NCBI GenBank assembly: GCA_027596075.1
Contig: JADGJC010000282.1
Coordinates: 1-52,534 of the forward strand
Origin: Rhizophlyctis rosea
Taxonomy: Eukaryota > Chytridiomycota > Chytridiomycetes > Rhizophlyctidales > Rhizophlyctidaceae
Direction: 5' to 3'
Length of the DNA: 52,534 bases
Positions 22,451 through 34,800 of this stretch are shown here, piece by piece. Each line of letters begins with the position of its first letter. Position 1 is the stretch's first letter. The notes below the pieces were generated by a model. The model was given only the letters and a program-made list of their open reading frames with translations, was not told the DNA's origin and made no database searches. The position numbers were made by a program, and so were the translations under genes.

Positions 22451-23452
22451 TCAGAACCGTCTGTGCATAGACACACTCTCCTGCTTAGTCTCAGCAGCAA
22501 TGACTTGGTCGGTCTTATGGAGAGCAAAGTGAACGAGGAGGAGAGCAAGCAGCTCAGTAGTGGCAGCAAGCGGGTACCACAACCTCTCGTCATAAGTGGG
22601 ATGGGTGCCCTGGGGATTCATGTTGTACGGGTATGGAATGGTGGGGATAGGAGAAGGTATTCCGTAAGTTATGAATTGAGATGCGAGGTAGAAGGCTGCA
22701 CGGACGAGGATGAGGAGTGCTGCAATGAGGATTGCGAAAAGGATCTGAAATAGATAAGATGAGTAAGTCTTGTGTCTTTGACCGTGGAGTAATTCCCAAA
22801 CCATACACACCCCAGTTCGAACGCGTGCAATCAAGGACAAGGAGATGAGGACCGCGATGGCCGCAATAGCAGTGATTGCAGCGTATACTCCCGTGTTGAC
22901 GTTCTTCTGCAACTCCGTCTTATCAGAATGCCCCGTCATGGTGGAAGCCCAGATCGAAATCGCGATCAACGCGACAATGACTAGGCGTAGAAGACGTTCG
23001 ACACGTGGGAACTTTTCAACCCAAAGGTTTGGGAGTCTGTTGGCGTTGGTGCGGGCATTGGTGGCCAGGAGTGTGATGATGGCAGTGAGAAGAACGATGG
23101 CACCGATTCCGTAAAAAACGGTATAAACGATGTATAATACGAAGTTTGTTCCGTCTTTAATGAGATAGGCTCGCAAGGCGAAGGCCACTACTCGGGCTGT
23201 TTGAAGCATGCGAATAGTGAAGCAAGGTCAGAGAACGGATTTAGCTACAAGTCAATGCACCATATGATTATGACGCTACAACATACCGGCAGTGAAGACA
23301 CTCAACAAGAACCACAGGTAGGAAAACCTCCTAACAGCCCTGAAAACACTCAAGAAGAATAATGGCACATATACCACGGCAAAAACAATGGCGGCCACCG
23401 TTGAGGACAGGCCGAATACTGCCGCATAGTTGGTATCGCTAGAGGACGACAT
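22451..23452 (-). CDS. seven-transmembrane protein, unknown function
   Basis: Exons 23452-23287, 23196-22811 and 22744-22451; 846 nt, 281 aa. The second intron (22745-22810, 66 nt) is open in frame, so retention would add 22 residues, but its GTGTGT donor and CTATTTCAG acceptor and the continuity of helix 6 favour splicing. Seven hydrophobic segments are visible: GLSSTVAAIVFAVVYVPLFF, the YLWFLLSVFTARVV region, FVLYIVYTVFYGIGAIVLL, RLVIVALIAISIW, VYAAITAIAAIAVLISLSL, ILFAILIAALLILVRAAFYL and LAATTELLALLLVHFAL. The topology resembles fungal 7-TM families such as RTA1-like or DUF7702-like proteins, but I see no diagnostic motif. It is divergent from the PKS-NRPS, so a role as resistance or signalling partner of the cluster is possible. 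Confidence 0.82.
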
Positions 23453-25832
23453 TGTTGCGATGTGGAATGAAAAGAGGGCACAGAAGCGAGCTTTGGAAGG
23501 GACTGTTTGTTATATATTGGCTGAAGGGCTGGAATTGAACGCAGAACTTTCGAAAGAACGTGGGAAATCGGTGGCTTCCGAGGCGAACAAGGGAGGAGGA
23601 CTGTGTTGCGGGTAACCAGTCACAGAGCGCGGAGTAGGGGATCTTCAGGGTTACAGTCCAAAGGGCTCAAGACAAGTGAGTGGACAACAAGCAAGCACAG
23701 GTTGGGCCAGCAATAAGCTGTTTCATTACCATGCCACCAAAAGTCAACGACAAGCAGACTCAACAAGAGGGATGGGGAGAGGGGCGAGTTTACTGTAACA
23801 CCAATCCAGAGGGTCTCGTCACACCAAATCGAAGTCTGTGTTACATTTCCCAGTCCTACGGATACAAGCTCCCTCATTCGAAAGCTCCGGCGTGTCCGGC
23901 CTTCTGTTGATTCTAATTGATCAACTCATTCAATTCTTCCAAAACGAATGCGGCGTTATCAGGGTGTTTCTCGGTGGGCTCGGCGCCGGCGGTTCCTTCC
24001 CTCCACCATTCTCGTCGGTTGTGACACCTTCCCGTCGCCACACAGAGTCGACGATACTATGTGTCCCGAGGTCCCAGCCCTGGATGGACCCAGCGGGACC
24101 CAGGACACACACATCCTTCCACTCGCCAAATAGCAAATGAAAAGCGAAAGGAATGTACCGTCCGGTCTCCGGGCTTTGAGATGGGGAAACATGGAATCCC
24201 ACTTTCGGAAATGATGCATATTTGCAAACACCAGAATGCATACCAATAGGTCTCTAACCTCCGTTCGCACCAATGGCTGCGAAGCTGTTACTTCAACCCC
24301 GTGCATTGCAAACTCAATATGCAAGCCGCCGAACTTCGGAGAAGAACACGTTTATTGAAAAGGAAAGAGAACACAGAATTAGGAACACGGATGCTGAAGA
24401 TTCAATGAGGCTTTCACGATGCAATCTCTCACGATGCGGAGCTTACTGAGGGAGATATTGGAAACAGCAATGAATGTGTTCGAATGATGCCTGATCCTTC
24501 GGAGACATGCATAATCGCCTACGCGTATACGGCGGGAAGTTAGTTGTATCTTGGGTGGTGGATCGCTGCATGAATGAATGGATCAGGGGTCATTTTCCAT
24601 GAAAACATCAATGTGTCGGGTAACATCATGGGATCGTTGAGACAAAACTCTATCATGACTCATGCCTCAGGCGCGGCCCTCACCAAGACTTTTCATGAAA
24701 ACGGATCACATGCTTCAAAGGAGGGTCTTCGAAGCATGATTGACTATCAGACCATTACCAGTTGCGTTTACTTGTCCACCAACATCCATGGCTATGGCGC
24801 ATCCCTCCAAAAAACGTGTTATCCGCATGAGTACCGGCGACCACAGGCGGACACAGGCCAGGAGAGGGATTGTGCGCAATGATCTCAATCTTCAGTGGGA
24901 AATGCCACGCACATGCATCCCAACCCGCCGTGGAACCGTCCGGGGAGACGCAATTCGACGAGAAAGATGGCTGGAGTATGTGCCGCTCTCTATTGGGAAT
25001 TAAGTTATTCTGAACGGAACTTCGGTAGCAGGGCACAACGGTCAATTTTGGGTGGACCAACCGCGTAGGATGGCACAGTCATGCATGGTGCTGTGCCACC
25101 GGTATGACTTTCGGACTTGTGTGGTTGGGAGCACACCATCAACGATGCCAGGCAATGGCAATGGCTCGTGCGATGGAGAGGGATGTGTTCCCTGCGAGGT
25201 ATCCGTGTGGAAAGGAGGCAAAGGATAGCTGAATGTTTGTGGTCCACACAGGGGGACCACATGGCTGAAGTGTCGGTAGGGAGACTAACATTGAGGGTGT
25301 GGATTCGTCAAACTCGCCCTGCATGCGCTGCGAAGGGAGACGGATGTGCAACGGAAGGAGCATGGTGCCATCCCTCTTTCTCTTTCCTATGCGAATGCAT
25401 CAGGGTTTTAAGGAGAGCAGTGCATCCACCTCCCTCCATTGCATCCTCCAACGTGGGCGTGTCTGGCACAATTCCCATCGTCTTTCAGGACTTTCCCAAT
25501 ATTCCCCCATCATCCAAGTTTATCACCACGACCGGCTCCACAATCAGTCTCTTACGTCCGGCTTTCTTATCAAACGACATCACTGAATCACTGAATCACG
25601 CACTTACCGCTATATCCTTGCTCCATTGTCACAACTAGTTTAGAAGAAGAAATAGAAATTACATCTCGATACTCAGAATTGAAACACAGTTTAGAAGGTA
25701 TCCATCAACTCCCCATTTGCCATCAGCGACCGCTGGCAGCTCACCGGTTCATCTTTCTGCAGATACAAAGAATTACACAACACCACCACCACTTACCTTT
25801 CCCCAAATCCTACACACGAAAAGAAGCAAACA
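23453..25832. promoter_or_regulatory. shared upstream region of the divergent 7-TM and PKS-NRPS genes
   Basis: About 2.4 kb without a convincing gene. The longest ORFs (23959-24324 minus, 25117-25638 plus) have no recognisable features. An AP-1/bZIP-like ATGACTCATG occurs at about 24656-24665. Both promoters should lie here. No copy of the CCCTAGGG pair seen at 14989-15033 was noticed by eye. Confidence 0.4.
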
Positions 25833-28800
25833 ATGTCTAAACAATGTCCCGTTGCAATTATCGGCCTGGGATGTATTTTCCCTGAAGGTCTCGAATCCAA
25901 AGAAGATTACTATCAGTTTCTGCGAAACAAGGTGAGTTGACCTTCAAATGCCCACTCAAAATCAGTGTGCATGAAATTGACAATGCGGTAGGGAGATGCC
26001 ATGACTCCCACTCCTGAAGACCGCTGGGACTCTCGCGAATGGCAAGGTAAACTTTCACACTTCTCATATCCAACCCGATTGCCAACCCACCCCCAAAATT
26101 AACTCACCTTCCCCCTCCCAAACCACATTCACCAGCCACGAGCGACCGTCCCGGCAAGATCAACGCCCCAAAAGCCGGCTGGATCAAAGACGTCAACCAA
26201 TTCGACCCCTTCGAATTCGGCGTCTCTTCCAAGGAAGCCAACGCCGCAGACCCGTCCCTCCTCCGCACCATTGAAGTCGCTCACCAGACTCTTCGCGACT
26301 CCGGTATTGATTACCGCGGCTCCAACACTGGTGTTTACGTCGGCCAGTTGTTGACTAGTATTGATGAAGTCGTTACCGACCGGTTCGATGTTGAGGGTGC
26401 GAACGGGACGGGCAAATGTATTGCTATTCGAGCGAATAGGGTTTCGTTTACGTTTGATTTGAGGGGGCCGAGTTTGTTGGTTGATACTGGTAAGGTTTCT
26501 TGAGCTTCCGTTTTTAATTGCTTCAAGCAGATTTTGATGGCACCGCCCAAATGTTCCATATGCTCATTAAATCAACAAAACTCCAGCTTGCTCTTCCTCC
26601 GGTACCGCCATGCACTTGGCCCTGGCGGCCATTGCCAGCGGTGAAATCGACCAAGCCCTCGTCCTCGGCGCTTCCACCATGATCAACCCCCTCAATTCCG
26701 TCGCCTTCTCCAAGCTCGGTGTTTTATCGCCGACTGGTTCTTCCAAATCTTTCTGCTCCCTCGCAGACGGTTACGCCCGCTCCGAAGGTTTCGGTGGTGT
26801 CCTCCTCAAGCGTCTTGACAAGGCCATGGAACACAAGGACAACATCTATGCTGCTATCACGGGTAGTTGCATCAACGCCAACGGTAAAGGCAAAGCTCTT
26901 ACCATGCCTGAGGGCGAGCGTCAGGCGCTTGCGATTGCCGCAGCGTACAAGAAGGCTGGGAGAGATCCCAGTGAGGCGTGCTTTGTTGAGTTGCATGCTA
27001 CTGGTACGGTTGTTGGTGACCCGATTGAAGTCAATGCTGCTGGAAAGTTATTCGCGCAGGGAAGGCCTAAGACTAAGACTCTCCGGTATGTACTCCTTAC
27101 CTTCTTCATTCACTCACCTTTCTATCAATTACTAATTCTTATTTCATTTGTCAGCGTCGGCTCCGTCAAGGGGAACATGGGTCACATGGAAGGTTGTTCC
27201 TTCCTCGCCTCCCTCCTCAAAGTCGCCATGATGTTCCGCAACAAGGAATTGATCCCCAACATCCGCATGGCGCAAGCCAATCCCAAAATCAAGTTCGATC
27301 TCTTCAACATGATGGTCCAAACCGAACTGGAGAACATGACTCCCGAAATGGCTTCAGTTGATGGCCACTGGGTTGGATCAGTCTCTTCCTACGGTGTCGG
27401 TGGTTCAAACGCCCACGTTGTCCTCGAAACTATTGAAACCGTTGTCGACACCCTGGCCCTCTCGGTTCCACGCCCCATTGCCTCCTCAACTCAAAATGCA
27501 TCTCTCTACCTGTTCCCTATCGGATCCCTCACCGACCGCTCCAACAAGAAGCTTGCTACCACCCTAAAGGAGGCTTTCGAAAACACGACCGATGACGCAA
27601 CGCTCCGCTCCATCGCCCGCTCTCTTGCCCGTCAAAGCCGCTCCTCTCCCTACCGGTCATTCACCGTCGCTCCCTCCCTCTCTGCAACAGCAAAATTCAG
27701 CCCTACCACTCTCGTCCACCACAAAGCCACCTCGCACAAAGCTGTTCTCGTCTTCGCCGGTCAAGGTCCTCAGCATATTGCTATGGGTCGTCAACTTGCT
27801 GCTGTCTACCCGCAATTCTTGGAGAGTGTGATGGAGAGTGATCGGATCTTGCAGGAGGTTTACAACTTCCCGTCGTTCGTTGAGCAGAGCGGGTTGTTCG
27901 TCCCGGGTAGGGAAAGCACGCTCCCAAGTAATGGAGTGTGGCCGGTGCAGAGTGTGGTCTTCTCCCTTGTCTTCTTCCAAGTTGCCGTCTGCGATTTGTT
28001 GAAGAGTCTTGGCGTGGAGTATGATGTGGTCGTTGGGCACAGGTTTGTTGCCAAAAAAAAATCTGACTTGGTGCGTATGTCAATGATTTGACTAAAAAAT
28101 TTCCAAATTGATCTACAGTATCGGTGAAGTTGCCATGGGTTACGCGTCCGGAGCCTTCTCCAGAGAAGCAACTATCGGGGTTGCTGTCGCTCGTGCTCTT
28201 GCTATGGCTACTGCTGAGGGTAACGGCTCCATGGTTGCTCTGGGAGTCAAACAATCTAAAGCCAAGAGGTAAAGTTCAGCAATATCACTTTGGAAATGAA
28301 ATACGTTACATCTGAGTATTTAATGTTAACACCGTAATCCGTATATCCCATAGCTTCATCCAAGCCGTCCTCAAGGAAGAAGGTGTCACCCAAGGTCTCT
28401 GGATCGCCGGTGTCAACTCCCCATCTGCTGTCACTGTCGCTGGTCTCGAACCTCTCATCGACGCTATGGTGCTCTACGCTAAGCGCAACAACGCATTCGC
28501 CGCCAAGCTTCGTGTTACCTGCGCCTTCCACTCTCCTTTGATGAAGGAACAAGAGCAACTCTTCAAGGAGACGGTTGCTCCGGCTTTCACCACTCAGCCT
28601 GCGGAACCTACCGTTCAAATCATGTCTACAGTCGAAGGAGGGTGGATGACGCGTCCCTTCAACCAGGACTACCTGTGGGATAACATTCGTCACGCGGTGC
28701 TCTTCAAGCCGGCTATCGAGAAGGTTGTCAAGGACTTTGGGAGTGAGAACGTGACGTTCATTGAGATCTCCCCTCACCCCGTCTTGAAGTCGTACATTGA

Positions 28801-31800
28801 GAATTGCAACGGCAACGTAAGTGTTTCTTTGCAACTTTGACATAAAGGATCTCACCATACCGTGTTCCTGCCACATTCTCATCCAAAATATTCTTCCTCC
28901 CACCAATAGGTCGTCACCCTCGTCAAACGTCCCAACCCCAAGTTCCCCGCCCAAAACACTGGCGAACACCACCAATTCCTCGAAGGCATCGGCAGCCTTA
29001 TCGGATTCGGATTCAACCAGATTGACTTCGACAAGTTCTACGGTTTCGGTTCCGGACCTGAAGCGCCTATCCCTGTTACCTTGCCTCTCTACCCATACAA
29101 CAAGACTTTGTGTTGGCAGGAGGATCCCAAGCAGACGAGCTTGAGGTTGGATGCGCCAAGGAAGCCATTGGAGATGCCGCACTTCAGGTTGAATGCGGAG
29201 ACGCACCCTTCGTTGACTGGACATGTTATTATGGGATCTATGTTGCTTCCTGCATCTGGGTAAGTACTTTCGTATTTCTGATGTCATGTCTTCAACAACA
29301 CTCCCTTTTCCTGACCAAAATTATCATCAACAGGTACGTCGAGTCCATCCTCGAACATGGCGCCATGGTTATCCGCGATGTCAAGATTGCCAAGCCTCTC
29401 GTCATGGCCGACAAGGAGACTTCCCCTGCCCACGTCGGTCTTGAAGTCAAGGACAGCAACTGGGCTTTCCGCTCTTCCTCCAACGCCTCCTACACCGCTG
29501 GTGAATTGCGCATGGACGTCACCTACGCAAACGGAACATTCAGCAAGAACAACACCGCCATTGATGAGTCTGGTATCCGTCCTCCTCGTGTCGATATCCA
29601 AGCCATGATCAAGACTGCGGAGCAGATGATCACCGGCGACCAATTCTACGAATCCATCCCGTCCTCGTACAAGTACACGGATTACTTCAGGATCTTCTTG
29701 AAGGAGGTGTACCAAATCCCGGACAAGCTGTCTTTCTGCAACACTGCCTACATGTCCAAACTCGTGATTCCGGACGGTATCTTTGACAACGTCGAATCCG
29801 GTTATGTTATCCACCCGGGTCTCCTGGACGAGATCACTCAGATCGGTCTTGCCATGTACATCAACATGGAGAACAACACTTTGGAGGAAGATGTTCTTTG
29901 TCTTCCAACCTCCATCGAAAACTTCACTCGGTGGGAAGGAACGGCTGGTAACCCCATGCGCCTTACCTCCGAGTTGTATTCGCTTTTCCGTACGACGGAG
30001 TATTCGCCCTCTGGTCCCGTCACTGGTGACTACTTCATCTACAACAACGAAGGAGACATAATCTTCACCATCGAAGGGTTCTCCATCTCCCTTGTTCCCT
30101 CCGGCGATGTCGTTCCCATTCGTGATGCCAACGTCATGGAACGTCTCACCACTACCTGGCAACCCCGTTCCCTCAACATCGGCTCCGTCCTCACCAACAC
30201 CCTCCTTCCCAAAACATCCGAGAACGTGGCGGGTCTGTTCAAGAACATCCTCACCGGTGTCCAAGGTGTGGGTCGCAAGACCCTCTCCGTCCTTGATTCC
30301 ACTCCCAATCCGGCTACAGTCCGTGTTGTCGACTCGATCCTCTCATCATTCCTCAACGTCGAATCTGGCCGCCTTCAAACGGAGTACTTCTGTGCCGGTC
30401 CCACTGCTGCTGAAGCTGATGCCAAGACTGCGTTCTTGAGTTACCCGCATGGACGGTCTTTAGTTATTGAGGAAGGGAAGGAGAGGGAGACGCGTCAGAG
30501 GTTCGATGTTGTTATTGCGTCGGACAAGTCGAAGGAGAGCGTGAACTTGGTCTCTCCCGGGGGGATCTTTATTGTTGTTGATGAGATTCAAGATGCGGTT
30601 TTAGTGCAGTCCATTGAGGATGTGGACTTCACTCAAGTTGTTGTGGCAACGTAAGTTCCTCCTAACATTTTTACTTTTGAAATTTGCATTCCATCTCGCA
30701 TCCGTCACCGACTTATATGATTCTCTCCCTGCACTTTCAGCGACGAAAATGTCATTATTCATCACCACGAGCGAGGCGCGGAAGGTCGTATGGTGGAGCT
30801 TGCCAAGGAGTTCAACGAAAACCGCAAGGGCGAGCTTTGGATCCTCGCCAACGATGACGCAGCCGGTGTTGCTGCTCTCGGTGCCGCCCTCTGTATTGCG
30901 GAAGAATCCCACGACTTCACCGCCTACTCGGTCCTTTTCGGTGACCACACCCTCAGCACCACTGAACGTGAACAATGGGTCCACCGTCTCCGCTCTCGGC
31001 AAGACCTATTGGAACAGCACTCGAAGATCACGAAGGAGGGCCAAGTTTACCAGCGGCGATTGGTTATGACCAAGCAGAGTGTTCGTGAACCCGCTAAGGG
31101 CTCTACCGTCGGGTTGGTCTCGAAGAAGGACAAATATGCCATGAACGTCTCCTTCCCCGCCAAGTTGACCGCCTCAAGTGTGGAAGTCAATGTCGAAGCA
31201 GTTGCGTTCTTCCACGAAAAGCTCCTTCCTCAGACTCCCCTTGTCGGTTTTGTCGGCCACGTCACAAAGTCGGGTGTTTCTGAGCAGCGCGTTGCTGGTA
31301 TCTCTGCCCACCGTATTGCCACAAGTATTGTTGCTCACCAAGCTGCTATCGTTGACATCCCTCCCAATGTGGATGCCGACACCCTTGCTGGCTTGGCCCT
31401 GCCTTTCTTCACGGCTCACACATCATTGAAGAGGGCTTCGGGCAAAGTTCTCGTGTTGGGTGCTTCTACTGAGGTTGGATGGACTACTGTTCAACTGGCA
31501 CAACGCTTTGGGCTTGCGGTGAAGGCCGCCGTCCGCACCCCTGCCGACAAGGAGGCGATGGTGAAAGACCTCGGTGTTGTCCCTGACGACGTTTTCCTCA
31601 CCACCCACGACTCTGAGGGTCTCCGCCGTCTCAGCAAAATTCCTCAAATCTCCAACTTCGACCTTGTCATCAACTCCGGCACTGCCTTTGACACCACATT
31701 GCCCAAGACCCTTCTCAAACAAAGTGGCCGCTTCATCCACTTTGCTCCCACCGCCGGTTCCGTGAGCCAAGTCGTCCCCAAACAGGGAACCGTCCACCTT

Positions 31801-34800
31801 ATGGATATCAAGAGTCTCGTCGCCGAAGCTCCCGAAACGGTGTCTGATGCCCTTTCCACTTTGATCAGCTTGCATACAGCAAACCCCTTCAAACTCCGCA
31901 CCTCCAGTGTTGAATTCCCGACCCTTCCCGCAACCCTCGACTCTGCAACCAAGGACCTTGGACTTCTTTCCGTCCGCAATCTCGCCGTTATTGCATCCAC
32001 ACGCACCGACCCCGAAGTCCAACTCTTCGACCCTCGCAAGTCATATGTCATGGTTGGCGGTTGCTCCGAGTTGGGTGTTCGTATCGCTTACTGGATGTAT
32101 GGGCTTGGTGCTCGTCACGTCTTGATGACCTCGCGTAGAGGTTTCAGGGCTCTTGGAAAGGTTGATAAGATGTATGTACAGCACATGCGGGATAATGGTG
32201 AGTTTACCTTGATGTATTGAGCATGACTGCATCTATAATAGTTATAATCACTTACATTGCTTCATCTGCTTAAGGTGTCACAATCGACATTGTTGCGGCC
32301 GATGCCACCAGTGTTAGCGACACTAAGTCCATGATTAGCCGTGCACGAGAGTACGGGCCCATTGGCGGCATTTTCATGATGGCCGTAGTGCTGAGGGATG
32401 CACTGTTCACCAACTTGACCCAAAGCTCCTTCGACGATGTTCACAAGTCCAAAGTCGAAGTCCTTGATACAGTGCTGCAGTTCGTTGACCCCGCCACCAT
32501 CGACTTTATGTTGCTCTTCTCTACCATCGGTTCCGTTTTCGGTAACGCCGGTCAAGCCGCTTACTGTGCTTCCCAACTGTAAGTTGTGAATGAGCATTGA
32601 TAATCTACCGTCACCCTCTCTAACATATTTACAATAAATCAGTTACCTTGACCGTATCGCGGAGGAACTTCCCAACGTAATGTCCATGTCCTTCCCTCCC
32701 ATTACCGACTCCGGTATCTTCAAACGTCTCATCGTTGCGAGCAAGGGTCGTGTCACCGCGCATCTTACCAAGATGGGCATGAACACCAAGCAAGTGTGCA
32801 GCTTCATCGGTGACTGTCTTATTCGGAAAATCCCGCACTACGTTCCCATCATGCCTGGAGCTTGCCAATATGTTCCTGACTCGTTCCGTGGCTGCGAGCC
32901 GAAGTTGTACAGCCACTTGCTGAAGACGTCGCTGCTGACCGGTGGTGGAGACGCTGATGGCGATTCCGAGGCTGCCACTCCTGCATCCATCTTGGCTCCG
33001 ATGTTGGGATTGAATCCTGCTGACTTGACTGAGAATGCGCCGCTGACCAGTTTCGGTCTGGATTCCATGGCTGGTAAGTGTCCAATTTTTGCTTGCACAT
33101 GGAATCCACAATACGAATGCTTCACTCACACTGCTCTTCCACTAGCGTCTCAACTCAGCCATACCCTCAAAACCAAGCTCAACATTGTGGTTTCGCAAAT
33201 TCAACTCCTCGGCACCATCTCCTTAGCAGACCTCAACCGCATGGCCGCAGCCTCAACGGACGAGACCACGGAAGATGTTGTTGCGCAAGCTGTTGCTCAA
33301 GATCCTCTGACCATCAAATTCGGAGAGCCTGTTCAAGCCAACCTCGACAAGTACCTTGAGGAAAATGAGACTTACACTACGAAGGCATCTGTCCACCAGC
33401 AGCGCATTTGGGTCGCTCAGGTTAGTATTTTTGGTCAACCATTTCCGGTTAGTCACACAATTTGAACTCTTTTCCCCTTACCACCAACCTAGCAAACCAA
33501 CGACCAAAGGAAGAAGAATGCTGGGGTCCTCAGGATTGACCCACGTCTCAACAAATTCGGAAGCACTCAATGGCCTACTCACGAAGGCTACTTTGTCGAA
33601 TTGGACAGCGATGACCAATACGACTTTGAGTCCATGGGTCGTGCATTGACCATAATCATGCAACGTCATGCCGCTCTCCGCACCACCTTCTCCTGGGATG
33701 AAGAACAAGGGCAATTGATGCAAACGGTTCACAAGACGGCCAACCTCACCTGGGACTACCGTGACTTCTCATCCTTCAACAATGTCGAATACGCCGCCGG
33801 TTATGCCCTGCTGGAAGCCAATGCCGCCAACGAGAACCCGGGCTTCGTCCTCACCCAGCTGCCACTCATCCAGATTTGTCTTTACAAATGCGGTGGCAAG
33901 CGATGGGCTATCTCTCTCATTGCTCACCACATCCTCATTGACTTCACCTCCGCCGGCTTGCTGTTCCATGAATGGTTGACTATTCAATCTGTCGGTCCCA
34001 AATACCTCCCGCCCGTTAAGCTCCAGTACACCGATTTCTCCGACTGGCAGGAGAGGACTCAGGAACGTCGCCAAGAGCTGTATGCGGATCAGCTTGAATT
34101 CTGGATGGATAAGTTGAAGGGTATCCCGCCATTGTCGCTTTCCTTCGGCGAAAGCAACAACACCCCCGCCAAGACCTCCCAGCTCGAGATGGCATTGGAG
34201 CCTGAACTCGTCAAGGCCTACAACAACTTCTGCAAGGACAACGGTGTTACCATCTTCGTCGGTTACATGTCCGCCTACTGCTTGGCTTTGCAGAAGTACA
34301 GTCAAAGCGAAACGCCTTTCGTCATCGGCACTCCGGTCACCGAACGCGAAACCCCTGACTTGCAACGGACCTTCGGTTTCTTCTCCAACATGGTCTCCAT
34401 CCCCATCAAGATCGACACCGCCCAAGCCTTCTTGGACTTCATGATGGAATTCAAGCTCAACTTCCTGGAGTGCATTGAGAACCGAGATGTACCATACGAG
34501 GATGTCATTGCTGCCACCAAGGCTTCAGCTGACAGCCGTGGATCTCGTCACTTGTTCATTCTTGAGAACGCTGCCATCCCAGACGTCGGAAAGTCCTTCT
34601 CCCGCATGATTGTCAAGAAGATCCCCAACCACGATGACACTCCTGAAGTGCTCCTCACCGTCTGCCCAGACGATCATGTAAGTCTTCAGGTTCCATTCTG
34701 AATCTTGCATTTTCAGATTGTTAACCAATCACCCACCGTAGGTCATGTTCATGAGATTCAACCGCTTCCTCTTCACCGAAAACATCGCTCGCGACTTCAT

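Noticed and set aside
28256..30264. Long minus-strand ORFs (343 and 326 codons) antisense to the PKS-NRPS
   Set aside because: They mirror the DH and AT coding frame of the sense gene, contain no domain, and arise from codon bias on the opposite strand.
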